A stretch of DNA of 64,000 nt from NCBI RefSeq assembly GCF_023707985.1, contig NZ_BRCF01000003.1, forward strand, positions 186,001-250,000, given 5' to 3'. The position numbers were made by a program, and so were the translations under genes. The notes under the pieces are model-generated. The model ran no database searches and had not been told where the DNA came from. It saw only the letters and a program-made list of their open reading frames with translations. Positions 27,639 to 36,315 of the stretch are shown here, one piece after another (position 1 is the first letter of the stretch; each line of letters begins with the position of its first letter). The DNA comes from Sporosarcina sp. NCCP-2716 (GTDB lineage Bacteria; Bacillota; Bacilli; Bacillales_A; Planococcaceae).

Positions 27639-27669
27639 TAGACGGCTGACGGCAGAAAAAAGTTAAGGC
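27639..27669 (-). promoter_or_regulatory. Candidate ECF sigma factor promoter for sigV-rsiV
   Basis: On the minus strand a TTAACTTTTT element is followed 16 bases after its AAC by CGTCTA, matching the general ECF pattern (AAC ... CGTC). It lies about 55 bases upstream of the sigV ATG, the position expected for an autoregulated promoter. An inverted repeat GGCATCC/GGATGCC (27667-27694) abuts its upstream side. Confidence 0.65.
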
Positions 27670-27775
27670 ATCCTAAAATAAATATCCGGATGCCTGATTT
27701 TCCTGGATGTTTTTAAAAGGAGTTATCTGAAAAGCGTAGAAACTAAAGGAGAAGAGAAAGGGAGGAAATCTAGAA

Positions 27776-29836
27776 ATGATGAAACCACCAATCGCAAAAA
27801 AAATCCCGCACGCTCACGAACTGCATGGCGACGTGCGGCAGGATGACTACTATTGGCTGAATGAGAAAGAAAATCCCGAGGTCATTGCGTACTTGGAAGC
27901 GGAGAATGCGTACTTCAAGGAAGTGATGGAACCGCTGCAGGAGCAGACGGATGAACTCTATGAAGCAATGGTCGCCCGTGTGCCGGAGACGGAAGTCGAT
28001 GTGCCGGTTCAGCACGGTCCCTACTTCTATTATTCCCGTCAGGAAAAGGACAAGCAGTATCCGATCTATGCGCGCAAGAAAGCCGCAGATCGCAGCGGTC
28101 TTGACAGTGCTCCTGAAGAGATCACACTCGACTTGAATGAGCTCGCTGAAGGCAGCGACTATTTGAGTGTGACGGCCCAGAAACTGAGTGATAACCAGCA
28201 GCTGCTCGCCTATTTGGAAAACCGGGATGGCACGGATCGGTACACGGTCTTTGTAAAAGATCTGGAAACCGGCGAGCTGCTTCCGGACAGAATCAACGAC
28301 GTGTTCATCTACGGCAGTCTTGAATGGAGCCGGTCCGGCGAGTACCTGTTCTATACGACGGTCGATGAGCAGCAGCGGCCGTCCAAACTGTGGCGCCACA
28401 AACTCGGCAGCACGGAATCAGACCAGCTTCTCTACGAGGAGAAAGAAGAGACATTCAGCCTCTACATCAGCAAAACGCTGAGCGAGCGGTTCATCAGCGT
28501 CTATGTCTCTTCGAAAACGACGAGCGAGATCCGGCTTATCGATGCGGACGAGCCGCTTTCCGAGCTGTGGCTCATCGACGCGCGCCGGGAAGGGATCGAG
28601 TATGACGTCGAGCATTCGGGAGAAGACCTTCTCATCCTGACGAACGAAAATGCGCAAAACTTCCAGCTGCTGCGGGCGCCGCTCGATAACTTGGATGCGA
28701 AGGAAGAAGTCGTCCCGTATGATGAAACAAAGTACTTGCAGGGCATCTATCCGTTCCGCGACCGCCTGCTCGTAGCCGGCCGGGAAGACGGGCTGACGCA
28801 AATCTGGACGATTGAAGGCGGGGCGCTGGAACGGCTGACCTGGGATGAACCGATCTACACGGTGGGCGTCCTGTCCGGTCAGAGCCAGGACGCAAACGAA
28901 ATCCTGGTCAGTTTCGAGTCGTGCATCACGCCGGAGACGACGTTCAGCTTCGAACCGAAGTCACTCGATCGAACGCTCCTGCAAGTCTCACCTGTCAGCG
29001 GCGACTATGATCGCTCCCACTTCAGCCAGAAGCATGTGTTCGCGACGGCGGAAGACGGAACGAAGATTCCGGTCCTCCTCGTATTCAAAAACGGTGCGCT
29101 CGATGACGGGCCGGCCCCGCTGCTGTTGAATGCGTACGGATCATACGGCGCGAACAGTGACCCGTATTTCAGTCCGTACCGCCTGCCTGTGCTGGAACGC
29201 GGGGTCGTATACGCTGTGGCGCAAGTGCGCGGCGGTTCGGAAATGGGCCGACACTGGTATGACAATGGAAAAATGGAGCACAAACGTAATACGTTCACCG
29301 ATTTCATCGCTGCGGCAGATTATCTGATCGCTGAAGGCTATACGACGACTGGTCAGCTCGCTGCACGCGGCGGCAGTGCGGGCGGCCTGCTGATGGGCGC
29401 TGTTGCGAACATGGCCGGCGACCGGTTCAAAGTTATTGTTCCGGAAGTGCCGTTCGTAGATGTCCTGACCACGATGCTCGATACGTCGATCCCGCTGACG
29501 ACGCTCGAGTGGGATGAATGGGGTGACCCGCGTCAGGCAGAAAGCTATTTCTACATGAAGTCCTACAGCCCGTATGACAATGTGGAAGCGAAAGACTACC
29601 CGCATCTGTACATCACGACCGGCTTGAACGATCCGCGCGTCGGCTATTTCGAACCGGCCAAGTGGGTCGCCCGGCTGCGCGAGCTGAAAACCGACACTAA
29701 CACGCTCGTCATGAAAACCAACATGGGTGCCGGCCACTTTGGTGAATCCGGACGGCTGAACCAGCTCAAGGAAGTCGCTACCCTCTACTCGTTCGTACTG
29801 GATAAAATCAACGCGAATTCGGGTGTGAAAGCGTAA
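27776..29836 (+). CDS. Oligopeptidase B-like serine peptidase (S9 prolyl oligopeptidase family)
   Basis: 686 residues, the usual length for PtrB. N-terminal HGDVRQDDYYWLNEKENPEVIAYLEAEN begins a beta-propeller region. The C-terminal alpha/beta-hydrolase carries the nucleophile in ARGGSAGGLLMG (Ser about 533), VPFVDVLTTMLD, the Asp in TTGLNDPRVGYFEPAKW (about 618) and the His in NMGAGHFGESGR (about 653). It cleaves short peptides after basic residues, probably in the cytoplasm, as no signal peptide is seen. AGGGAGG precedes the ATG. It is a single-gene unit with a terminator. Confidence 0.92.
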   Translation: MMKPPIAKKIPHAHELHGDVRQDDYYWLNEKENPEVIAYLEAENAYFKEVMEPLQEQTDELYEAMVARVPETEVDVPVQHGPYFYYSRQEKDKQYPIYARKKAADRSGLDSAPEEITLDLNELAEGSDYLSVTAQKLSDNQQLLAYLENRDGTDRYTVFVKDLETGELLPDRINDVFIYGSLEWSRSGEYLFYTTVDEQQRPSKLWRHKLGSTESDQLLYEEKEETFSLYISKTLSERFISVYVSSKTTSEIRLIDADEPLSELWLIDARREGIEYDVEHSGEDLLILTNENAQNFQLLRAPLDNLDAKEEVVPYDETKYLQGIYPFRDRLLVAGREDGLTQIWTIEGGALERLTWDEPIYTVGVLSGQSQDANEILVSFESCITPETTFSFEPKSLDRTLLQVSPVSGDYDRSHFSQKHVFATAEDGTKIPVLLVFKNGALDDGPAPLLLNAYGSYGANSDPYFSPYRLPVLERGVVYAVAQVRGGSEMGRHWYDNGKMEHKRNTFTDFIAAADYLIAEGYTTTGQLAARGGSAGGLLMGAVANMAGDRFKVIVPEVPFVDVLTTMLDTSIPLTTLEWDEWGDPRQAESYFYMKSYSPYDNVEAKDYPHLYITTGLNDPRVGYFEPAKWVARLRELKTDTNTLVMKTNMGAGHFGESGRLNQLKEVATLYSFVLDKINANSGVKA

Positions 29837-29862
29837 GATTCCGAGCGCGGCCACACATCCAA

Positions 29863-29897
29863 CAGGCAGAGTCCCAACCGGAACTCTGCCTGTTTTC
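29863..29897 (+). terminator. Terminator after the oligopeptidase gene
   Basis: CAGGCAGAGT (29863-29872) pairs with ACTCTGCCTG (29883-29892), followed by TTTT. It overlaps the end of the converging thrS gene. Confidence 0.8.
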
Positions 29898-31095
29898 ATT
29901 CATCTGCAGCGAGCAGCCTGACCGCGTCCTCTATCGTCATCTGGCCTAGGTCGCCGTCTTGCCGTTTCCGTACAGATAACGTGCGGTCCTTCACTTCCTG
30001 ATCACCGATCACCCACGCAAACGGGACTTTCCGTTTAGCGGAATCCCTCACTCGGTAACCGAATTTCTCTGCACGGTCATCCACTTCCGCGCGGTACCCC
30101 TTCTCCATCAGCAGGCTTTTCAATTCATAGGCGAAGTCGTTATGAACACTTGCAATCGGCAGGATGCGGATCTGCTCCGGAGCGAGCCAAAGCGGCAAGG
30201 CCCCTTCGTAATGCTCAATCAGGATGGCCAAGAACCGCTCGATCGATCCGAAGATCGCACGATGGATAATGATTGGGTGATGCAGTGCGTTGTCTTCCGC
30301 GATGTATTGGCAATTGAATTTTTCCGGCATCTGGAAATCGAGCTGGACCGTTCCGCACTGCCAGCTCCTGCCGAGCGAATCGAGGATATGGAAATCGATC
30401 TTCGGCCCGTAGAATGCACCGTCGCCTTCGTTCACTGTATACGCCATCCCCCGTTGCTGAAGTACTTGTTCGAGCGACTCTTCCGCTCGGTCCCACTTTT
30501 CAATCTGGCCCATGAACTGCTCCGGACGTGTCGATAATTCGACTTCATACTCGAAACCGAAATGGCTGTACATGTCATGGATCAGATCGAGCACATGACC
30601 GATTTCCGAAGCGATCTGGTCTTCCCGGACGAATAAGTGGGCATCGTCTTGTGTGAATGCCCGGACTCTCAGCAATCCGTTCAGTGATCCCGATAACTCA
30701 TGGCGATGTACCAGGCCCAACTCTGCGTATCGGATCGGCAGTTCCCGGTAACTGCGCCGTTTGTGATTAAAGATCAGCATCGCCCCCGGGCAGTTCATCG
30801 GTTTCAGCGCGTATTCCTGATTGTCGACTTGTGAGAAATACATATTTTCGTGGTAATGATCCCAGTGCCCCGATGTCTCCCAAAGTTCCTGCTTCATCAT
30901 GACGGGTGTCTTGATTTCCTGATATCCTGCTTTCCGGTGGGCATCCCGCCAATAGTGTTCGAGCGCATTCCGGACGATCATGCCGTTCGGCAAATAGAAT
31001 GGCATACCCGGTGCTTCGTCGGATGCCATCACCAATTCGAGTTCCTGACTGAGCTGACGGTGATTCTTCACTTCTTCATTTACTTGACTGGACAT
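29896..31095 (-). CDS. thrS: Threonyl-tRNA synthetase, catalytic-core form lacking TGS and editing domains
   Basis: 399 residues from the ATG at 31095, which has GGAGG nine bases upstream. Normal bacterial ThrRS is about 640 residues. This protein starts at the class II catalytic domain (MPFYLPNGMIVRNALEHYWR) and has no room for the TGS or N2 editing domains, because the T-box terminator lies immediately upstream. Zinc and substrate ligands are intact: Cys102 (MNCPGAM), His153 (DDAHLFV) and His278 (IIHRAIFG), with spacings close to those of E. coli 334/385/511. The class II motif 2 arginine lies in RVRAFTQDD, and the anticodon-binding domain (PEQIRILPI onward) is present. It should charge tRNA-Thr but cannot clear seryl-tRNA-Thr by itself. 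It may be a second, inducible copy. Confidence 0.92.
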   Translation of the reverse strand: MSSQVNEEVKNHRQLSQELELVMASDEAPGMPFYLPNGMIVRNALEHYWRDAHRKAGYQEIKTPVMMKQELWETSGHWDHYHENMYFSQVDNQEYALKPMNCPGAMLIFNHKRRSYRELPIRYAELGLVHRHELSGSLNGLLRVRAFTQDDAHLFVREDQIASEIGHVLDLIHDMYSHFGFEYEVELSTRPEQFMGQIEKWDRAEESLEQVLQQRGMAYTVNEGDGAFYGPKIDFHILDSLGRSWQCGTVQLDFQMPEKFNCQYIAEDNALHHPIIIHRAIFGSIERFLAILIEHYEGALPLWLAPEQIRILPIASVHNDFAYELKSLLMEKGYRAEVDDRAEKFGYRVRDSAKRKVPFAWVIGDQEVKDRTLSVRKRQDGDLGQMTIEDAVRLLAADE

Positions 31096-31119
31096 AAGTA
31101 GTCGCCTCCATTTTTTATA

Positions 31120-31370
31120 TAAAAAAACCGCACTCCTCCCCGGAAAGGGACGAATGCGGTCGTGGTACCACCCTAGTTTTACAGACGCCAAAACCAGGCA
31201 TCTGCACTTCATAACGATAACGGTCTCCCGGACAGGGTTTCATGCGGCTGCATGGTTCCCCCTGCCAGCTTCCAGGCGGTAATAAAATTCATAGATCTGC
31301 GGGGCTCTCAGCCAATGGCCCCGTTCTCTGTCCAGATCATTTGAAATAAATCATGTCCTGTTCCAAGCTG
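31120..31370 (-). promoter_or_regulatory. T-box leader, proximal copy (threonine)
   Basis: On the minus strand, the T-box AGGGTGGTACCACG (complement of 31161-31174) is followed by a GC-rich terminator hairpin (ACCGCATTCGT ... AGTGCGGT) and a T run at 31121-31127, directly before thrS. Stem I begins near 31365, with the GGACAGAGA motif. The candidate specifier codon is ACC (31280-31278) followed by G, which would read threonine. Uncharged tRNA-Thr would favour the antiterminator and thrS expression. Confidence 0.92.
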
Positions 31371-31383
31371 TTTTCCTATGCAA

Positions 31384-31640
31384 TTAAAAAAACCGCACTC
31401 CTCCCTGTAAAGGGACGAATGCGGTCGTGGTGCCACCCAAGTTCCGCACGCCGGGATTCCGGCATGCGCTTAGACTGATAACGGTCTCCCGAACGTGATT
31501 TCGTGCATGGCTGCAGTTCCTCACGTTTGCTCAAAGGTGGTAAATCATCCGGTTCCGTGCAGGGTTTTCAGCCGGCGGCCCTGCTCTCTGTCAGCGGAAA
31601 TTCTAAATGATTCATGTCCTTATCCTGGCAGTTTTATAAG
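31384..31640 (-). promoter_or_regulatory. T-box leader, distal copy (threonine)
   Basis: A second complete T-box: minus-strand TGGGTGGCACCACG (complement of 31426-31439), its own terminator and T run near 31386-31392, the same GACAGAGAG stem I motif, and a candidate ACC specifier (31541-31539) followed by A. Aligned with the proximal copy, the ACC and the CCT after it are conserved while flanking bases differ, which supports the specifier assignment. The two must be passed in series before thrS is transcribed. Confidence 0.9.
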
Positions 31641-31659
31641 TGTCTAGCTTTGTTTATGG

Positions 31660-31688
31660 ATTATAGTGATAATATTCCGCAAAGTCAA
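31660..31688 (-). promoter_or_regulatory. Sigma-A promoter of the T-box/thrS transcript
   Basis: Minus-strand TTGACT, 17-base spacer, TATAAT. It sits just upstream of the distal T-box stem I, about 20 bases past the stop codon of the preceding operon, with no terminator in between. Confidence 0.85.
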
Positions 31689-31708
31689 GGACAAGTTAGA
31701 AATACTAC

Positions 31709-34700
31709 TCATTCATCTTCGAACGTCTTCTGCAATATATAATACGACTGCTTCAAACGCTCTTCGTACTGCGGCTGGTCCCAGTTGTCCCATGTGTACC
31801 GTTTCTGGCTGCCGACTTTCGTGCCATTGCGTTCCGGGAAGCTGTCGAGAACACTGCCATCACGGCCGACGATCAACGCGCCGATACCGATGTCATCGAT
31901 TTTCACGCTGGCCCGGTCACCGTCCTTGGCAAGATTGCCGATGAATTCCTTCTGACTCGGATCCCTCGACTGGATGAGGAGCCACGGGATTCTGAGTTCC
32001 AGCCGGCCGTCACGGATGGCGAAATCGGTCAGGGAATCATAATCATCTGCTTCCGGGTTGCCGTTCCCTTCCTTCAGCTTGCCTGTCTCATAAGATGAAT
32101 ATGGAATCGTCCGGTTTTCATTCGGGATCAGGTATGGTTTGTTCAGCGCATACTCGATCGGGATGAATTTCCCGGAGTCGTTTTTGCGCTCCACGTCTTC
32201 AATGAGCCCCAGTTCCTTCCCGTACAAGTAATGGTAGTAGTCATAATACGGATCGATCAGCAGCCGGGCATCTTTGCCGTCCAGCTTGGCGGTAAACTCG
32301 AGTCCGTCACTGAATTCAGCACCTGTTATGCCGTCGATCGTTGAATTGCCCTGTCCCGGCACCGTGTCGAGCGTGATGACCGGATAAGCGCCGTCCTTCA
32401 AGCCGTCCATGTCGAGCCGGACGTACAGATAGCGTTCGTCGTGGTCGACACACAGTTTGTTCATGTTGCCACTGTCCTTTTCATAGAGCGGTTTAGCTTC
32501 CCAGTCATCCGTCTCGCCATCGACTTTAATTTTAAGACGGTCGAAGCTGAGCAGACCGAACTGCTGCTCATTTGTCTGGGCGTTGGACCAGAACGGTCGG
32601 CGGTTCGGATCATCGTAATCCATCGTGTTCCACGTCCGCTTGAACCATTCATCCTGCCACGTGAACACGAGTCCGCCCATCATCCCTTCGTGCAGGATAT
32701 CTTCGTACAGACGGGTCAGGACGTCACCCTGCTGTTTCTCGGACATGAAGCCCTGGTTCCAGCCGAACGGATTCTCGTGCGTCTTGCCTCGGGAGGCCGG
32801 GATGCCGAACTCCGCGATCAGCACCGGGAGCCGGTGAGCGGCGTGCAGGTCCTTCAGATAAGCGGCGTAGTTGTTCTTATCGCCGCGGAAATCAATGAAT
32901 TCCCGGTATCTCTTTTCATAGTTCAGGAAATCGGGATAGTACGGATACACGTGATACGACGCGAACTGGCCCGCTTTCTCCATCTCCCCTTTGACATAGA
33001 TCTTGTTCGGATCGACCGACACGAGGTCTTTGGAATCCGAAGAGTCTGCCGGGTGATCCAGAAGGTCCGTCGTCACCCAGTTAGTGAAGCTCATCGGACG
33101 GATGGCACGGTAGTTCTCGACTTCGTGCTTTACGAGGTAATCCATCTGTTCAGCGAGCCAATATTCGAACGGCTCCGCCTGTTCCGTCTTGAAATAGGTG
33201 CCGTCATATTCTCCGATGCCGGTATGCTTTTCGTTCGTCCCTTCCACCATTAACGGATACCATTCGACGCCGATCATCCAGGCGCTCACCCACCTCGAAA
33301 TATCCGCGTCGTACACACCGGACGCATGCCCGGGACGCTCCTCCACATCCGCGTTGCCGTGGACAACGTCGACGAGACGGGTCATTTCGTCACGGAAGTC
33401 CTGAAGATTGCCCTTCTCGAAAGCGTCCAGTGATTCCACTAATTTCTCTTCGTTGATCCACACACCATGCATGACATGGATCGGCTGGTCATGTGATTCG
33501 TTGTACGACTTCAGTGCCCGGTAGAATGCTGGCGGATGGAGCGTATAGACACGGATCGTGTTGGCGTTCATATCCCCGATCGCTTCGAACCAGCGGTAAT
33601 ATTCGCCTTCGGTGATGGCCGCTTCACCCGGGAAGACGCCGGGTTTCCCCATACCGATATTGACACCTTTCACGGTGATCGGCTTCCAGTTGCCGTTGTC
33701 GAGCACTTCCATCTTATCGCCCGAGATGCGTGCCTGCAGATCAAGGTCGCCTGCCGGGGCGGCGGCTTCCTGTTTCTCTTCCTGCTTGCCGAAACCGCCA
33801 AGCGCACCGGCCATCATCGGGACATATGCCGACCAGTAGAACGACTGGTCCGAGAAAGCGTACAGCCCTTTGTACAGTTGCGGCAGCCCTTCCATCTGGT
33901 ACACTTTCGGCACGGACGGCACGTCGTTATAATCGCCTGCGAAATAAAGGCTCTCCGCTGCACCTTCGATTTTCTGAACGACGGCGGCAAACTCGGAAGG
34001 GATCCCTTCCTCGGCAAGCAGCCGTCTGCCGTCCTCAGTGAGCGACCAGTCATAGTCGGCCAGCACTTCTGCACCGGGCCGCGGCGTGATGATATCGAAC
34101 CAATACGAATAATCGTGGGATCCTTGCGTTTTCAGACGTCTTTCCCCTTGTTTCGTGAGCGTCATCTGAACACTGCCTTCCTTGACGTGCTTGCCGTCTT
34201 CGAGGACGAGGTACGAACCGTCGAGATCATTGACAAGGAGGAACCCGCCTCCTGAATACATCCATTCCTTGCTGTGCTCATCCACGATCCACTGCGGGAT
34301 TTCCTTGTTTTTATTAACGTCAAGTTCTTCGAAATAGCGTGCCGTCCAGCCCTGCCATTCAACGCCGAGATGCTTCGTCACCTGTTTCCGGACCTCATCG
34401 GTTGTTGGCGAAGCGAACGTATTATACTCGGCAATGAGCAGGGATGGTTCTTTCGCTGAAGTGCGTTTTTCAATGGCATTCCATTCCGCTTCGCTCAGCC
34501 CGCCATAGATTGCCGCGGATCTTGCACCGCTCCGATCGCTATCATCTTTTGACACGTCATCTTCGAACACGCCATATGTGTCGGCGATGTAGATGACATC
34601 GGTTCCTTCATAGCTTTCAGGCAGCGGGCGCACGTCCGGCTTGCCCTTCCCTTTTTCCGGCGGGATAACGCCGTAATAGTCGTGTTTTTCGCGATACGGT

Positions 34701-34894
34701 TTACCGTCAGCCGTCTTCACTTTCAAATAATTGAGCAGCCACGTCATGCCGAGATGCTCCCGGTATGTGTCGTCCGACACCGTCTTGTCGATGACTGCAA
34801 TGGACAGTTCCTTTTCCGGTTTCACCGTCCAAATGACAAATGGCAGCAGAAGAAGGAGCAGCAGTACTGCTGCGATAATATACAATTTTTTCAT
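31709..34894 (-). CDS. Membrane-anchored multidomain glycoside-hydrolase-like protein
   Basis: 1061 residues from the ATG at 34894, which overlaps the glycosyltransferase stop as ATGA and has AAAGGAG upstream. One N-terminal membrane helix (about residues 6-25) places the rest outside the cell. Residues about 30-380 form a region I do not recognise. From about 405, VKGVNIGMGKPGVFPGE and NANTIRVYTLHPPAFYRAL look like the start of a clan-A TIM barrel (GH2/GH5-like). IGVEWYP (about 540) and LIAEFGIPASRG (about 695) are candidate acid/base and nucleophile glutamates. The C-terminal part (about 810 on, VDGETDDWEAKPLYEK, YLYVRLDMDGLKDG) resembles a CBM9/DOMON-type sugar-binding domain. It is the last gene of the exopolysaccharide-like operon and may trim or process the polymer. 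Confidence 0.8.
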   Translation of the reverse strand: MKKLYIIAAVLLLLLLLPFVIWTVKPEKELSIAVIDKTVSDDTYREHLGMTWLLNYLKVKTADGKPYREKHDYYGVIPPEKGKGKPDVRPLPESYEGTDVIYIADTYGVFEDDVSKDDSDRSGARSAAIYGGLSEAEWNAIEKRTSAKEPSLLIAEYNTFASPTTDEVRKQVTKHLGVEWQGWTARYFEELDVNKNKEIPQWIVDEHSKEWMYSGGGFLLVNDLDGSYLVLEDGKHVKEGSVQMTLTKQGERRLKTQGSHDYSYWFDIITPRPGAEVLADYDWSLTEDGRRLLAEEGIPSEFAAVVQKIEGAAESLYFAGDYNDVPSVPKVYQMEGLPQLYKGLYAFSDQSFYWSAYVPMMAGALGGFGKQEEKQEAAAPAGDLDLQARISGDKMEVLDNGNWKPITVKGVNIGMGKPGVFPGEAAITEGEYYRWFEAIGDMNANTIRVYTLHPPAFYRALKSYNESHDQPIHVMHGVWINEEKLVESLDAFEKGNLQDFRDEMTRLVDVVHGNADVEERPGHASGVYDADISRWVSAWMIGVEWYPLMVEGTNEKHTGIGEYDGTYFKTEQAEPFEYWLAEQMDYLVKHEVENYRAIRPMSFTNWVTTDLLDHPADSSDSKDLVSVDPNKIYVKGEMEKAGQFASYHVYPYYPDFLNYEKRYREFIDFRGDKNNYAAYLKDLHAAHRLPVLIAEFGIPASRGKTHENPFGWNQGFMSEKQQGDVLTRLYEDILHEGMMGGLVFTWQDEWFKRTWNTMDYDDPNRRPFWSNAQTNEQQFGLLSFDRLKIKVDGETDDWEAKPLYEKDSGNMNKLCVDHDERYLYVRLDMDGLKDGAYPVITLDTVPGQGNSTIDGITGAEFSDGLEFTAKLDGKDARLLIDPYYDYYHYLYGKELGLIEDVERKNDSGKFIPIEYALNKPYLIPNENRTIPYSSYETGKLKEGNGNPEADDYDSLTDFAIRDGRLELRIPWLLIQSRDPSQKEFIGNLAKDGDRASVKIDDIGIGALIVGRDGSVLDSFPERNGTKVGSQKRYTWDNWDQPQYEERLKQSYYILQKTFEDE

Positions 34895-36315
34895 TTGCCC
34901 GCTCCTTTCGTTCCGGTAGCGCCGACCCGCTCCATATCGCCCCACGAGGAAATGCGGAATAGTGAGCGGATCAGGCCTTCTACACGCCAGATGAGGGTCA
35001 GCGGACGGTACCAGACAACTTCAGTCAGCGTCAGCGCCATCATCCGGAAGACATCGCGGATTTTCGGAAATGTGCCGAGACTCCAGGACTCGAGCAATAC
35101 GGCTCCCATTGAAAACACGGTGCCATACAGGACGAGCAGCAGCATGAGCGCAACCGAGTATTCATAATAGATACCGCCCATGAAGAAAGCAGCGATGACA
35201 TAGACATAACCGGCCAGTTCAATAATGGGTCCGAGACATTCGATCAGCCAGAAGTAAGGGACGGAGATCATGCCGACCGCGCCGTATTTCGGGTTGAACG
35301 CCATCTTCCGGTGCGCCCACAGACTCTCAAGGAGCCCCTGATGCCAGCGGCGGCGCTGTTTGCGGAGCACCGACATCGTCTGCGGAGCTTCTGTCCAGCA
35401 GACGGGGTCCGCTACAAACTCGATACGTCCGCCGAGCTTCTCCTCCTTCAGCAGCCGCTGGAGTTTGACGACCATTTCCATATCTTCGCCGATTGTCGTC
35501 GTGTTGTAACCACCTGCCCGGATGACCGGTTTTTTCGAGAATACGCTGAATGCGCCGGAGATGATAAGGACGAGGTTATATCTGCTCAGGGCAATCCGGC
35601 CCATGAGGAATGCGCGCAAATACTCGACGATCTGCATGACGACGAATGGCCGGCCGGACAGTTTGACGGACGAGACGGCCCCATACTCGACATCCATACC
35701 ATTGACGATACGGACGTTCCCGCCTGCAGCTATCACTTTGCCGTCCGACATGATAATCGGTTTCATGACCCGCAGCAGCGATTTTTCATCCAAAATCGAA
35801 TCCCCGTCGATCGTGCAGAAATACGAGTACTTCGCGAAGTTGATGCCGACATTGAGGGCATCGCCTTTCCCGCCGTTCTCCTTCCGGATGAGCCAGAGAT
35901 TCGGGTGGATCCTCGACCGGTAGATCTCTTTCACTGCTTTTGTTGCAAGCTGCAGATCAGCAGGTTTATCAGCCTTCTCCATATCGAACTGGCTGATGAC
36001 AACATCGGCCGTGCCGTCTTTGGATCCGTCGTCGATGACGAGCAGTTCCGTCTGCGGATAGTCGAGATTGAGCAGGGAGTGGACGGTTGCGATGACGCCG
36101 GTCTCTTCATTGTAAGCCGGCACGAGGATCGAGACAGGTTTTGACAGGAATGCGTCTACAAACCGCTCATCGAGTTCCCTGCGGTCCAGGCTCCTTTCCT
36201 TGCGGAGTGTCCAGAATGCAAGGACGAACATGATCGAGTACGACAAAATGACCGCCGCAATATACACGAAGATGACGACCGTGAATGCCTGCATGGCTAT
36301 ATGGATAATTTTCAT
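34891..36315 (-). CDS. Processive family 2 glycosyltransferase (PgaC/IcaA/BcsA-like)
   Basis: 474 residues. One N-terminal membrane helix (about 12-36), a cytoplasmic GT2 domain and about four C-terminal helices. Active-site elements are intact: ILVPAYNEE, Asp95-Asp96-Gly, Asp170-Gly-Asp172 (TIDGDS), Gly-Glu-Asp278 and the processivity motif Gln320-Arg-Arg-Arg-Trp324. These mark synthases that extend and export beta-linked polymers through the membrane. The ATG overlaps the stop of the HEAT-repeat gene as ATGA, and its own stop overlaps the next start. Which sugar is polymerised is not evident; poly-N-acetylglucosamine- or cellulose-like products are possibilities. Confidence 0.88.
   Translation of the reverse strand: MKIIHIAMQAFTVVIFVYIAAVILSYSIMFVLAFWTLRKERSLDRRELDERFVDAFLSKPVSILVPAYNEETGVIATVHSLLNLDYPQTELLVIDDGSKDGTADVVISQFDMEKADKPADLQLATKAVKEIYRSRIHPNLWLIRKENGGKGDALNVGINFAKYSYFCTIDGDSILDEKSLLRVMKPIIMSDGKVIAAGGNVRIVNGMDVEYGAVSSVKLSGRPFVVMQIVEYLRAFLMGRIALSRYNLVLIISGAFSVFSKKPVIRAGGYNTTTIGEDMEMVVKLQRLLKEEKLGGRIEFVADPVCWTEAPQTMSVLRKQRRRWHQGLLESLWAHRKMAFNPKYGAVGMISVPYFWLIECLGPIIELAGYVYVIAAFFMGGIYYEYSVALMLLLVLYGTVFSMGAVLLESWSLGTFPKIRDVFRMMALTLTEVVWYRPLTLIWRVEGLIRSLFRISSWGDMERVGATGTKGAGK

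Noticed and set aside
31096-31212. An N-terminal extension of ThrRS by 39 residues
   Set aside because: It would be translated from the T-box antiterminator/terminator region and lacks similarity; the ATG at 31095 has a clear ribosome site.
32441-33253. 270-codon plus-strand frame inside the glycoside-hydrolase-like gene (and similar long antisense frames at 15343, 33536 and 35311)
   Set aside because: These are shadows produced by the GC-rich codon usage of the opposite strand; none has a ribosome site or recognisable domain.
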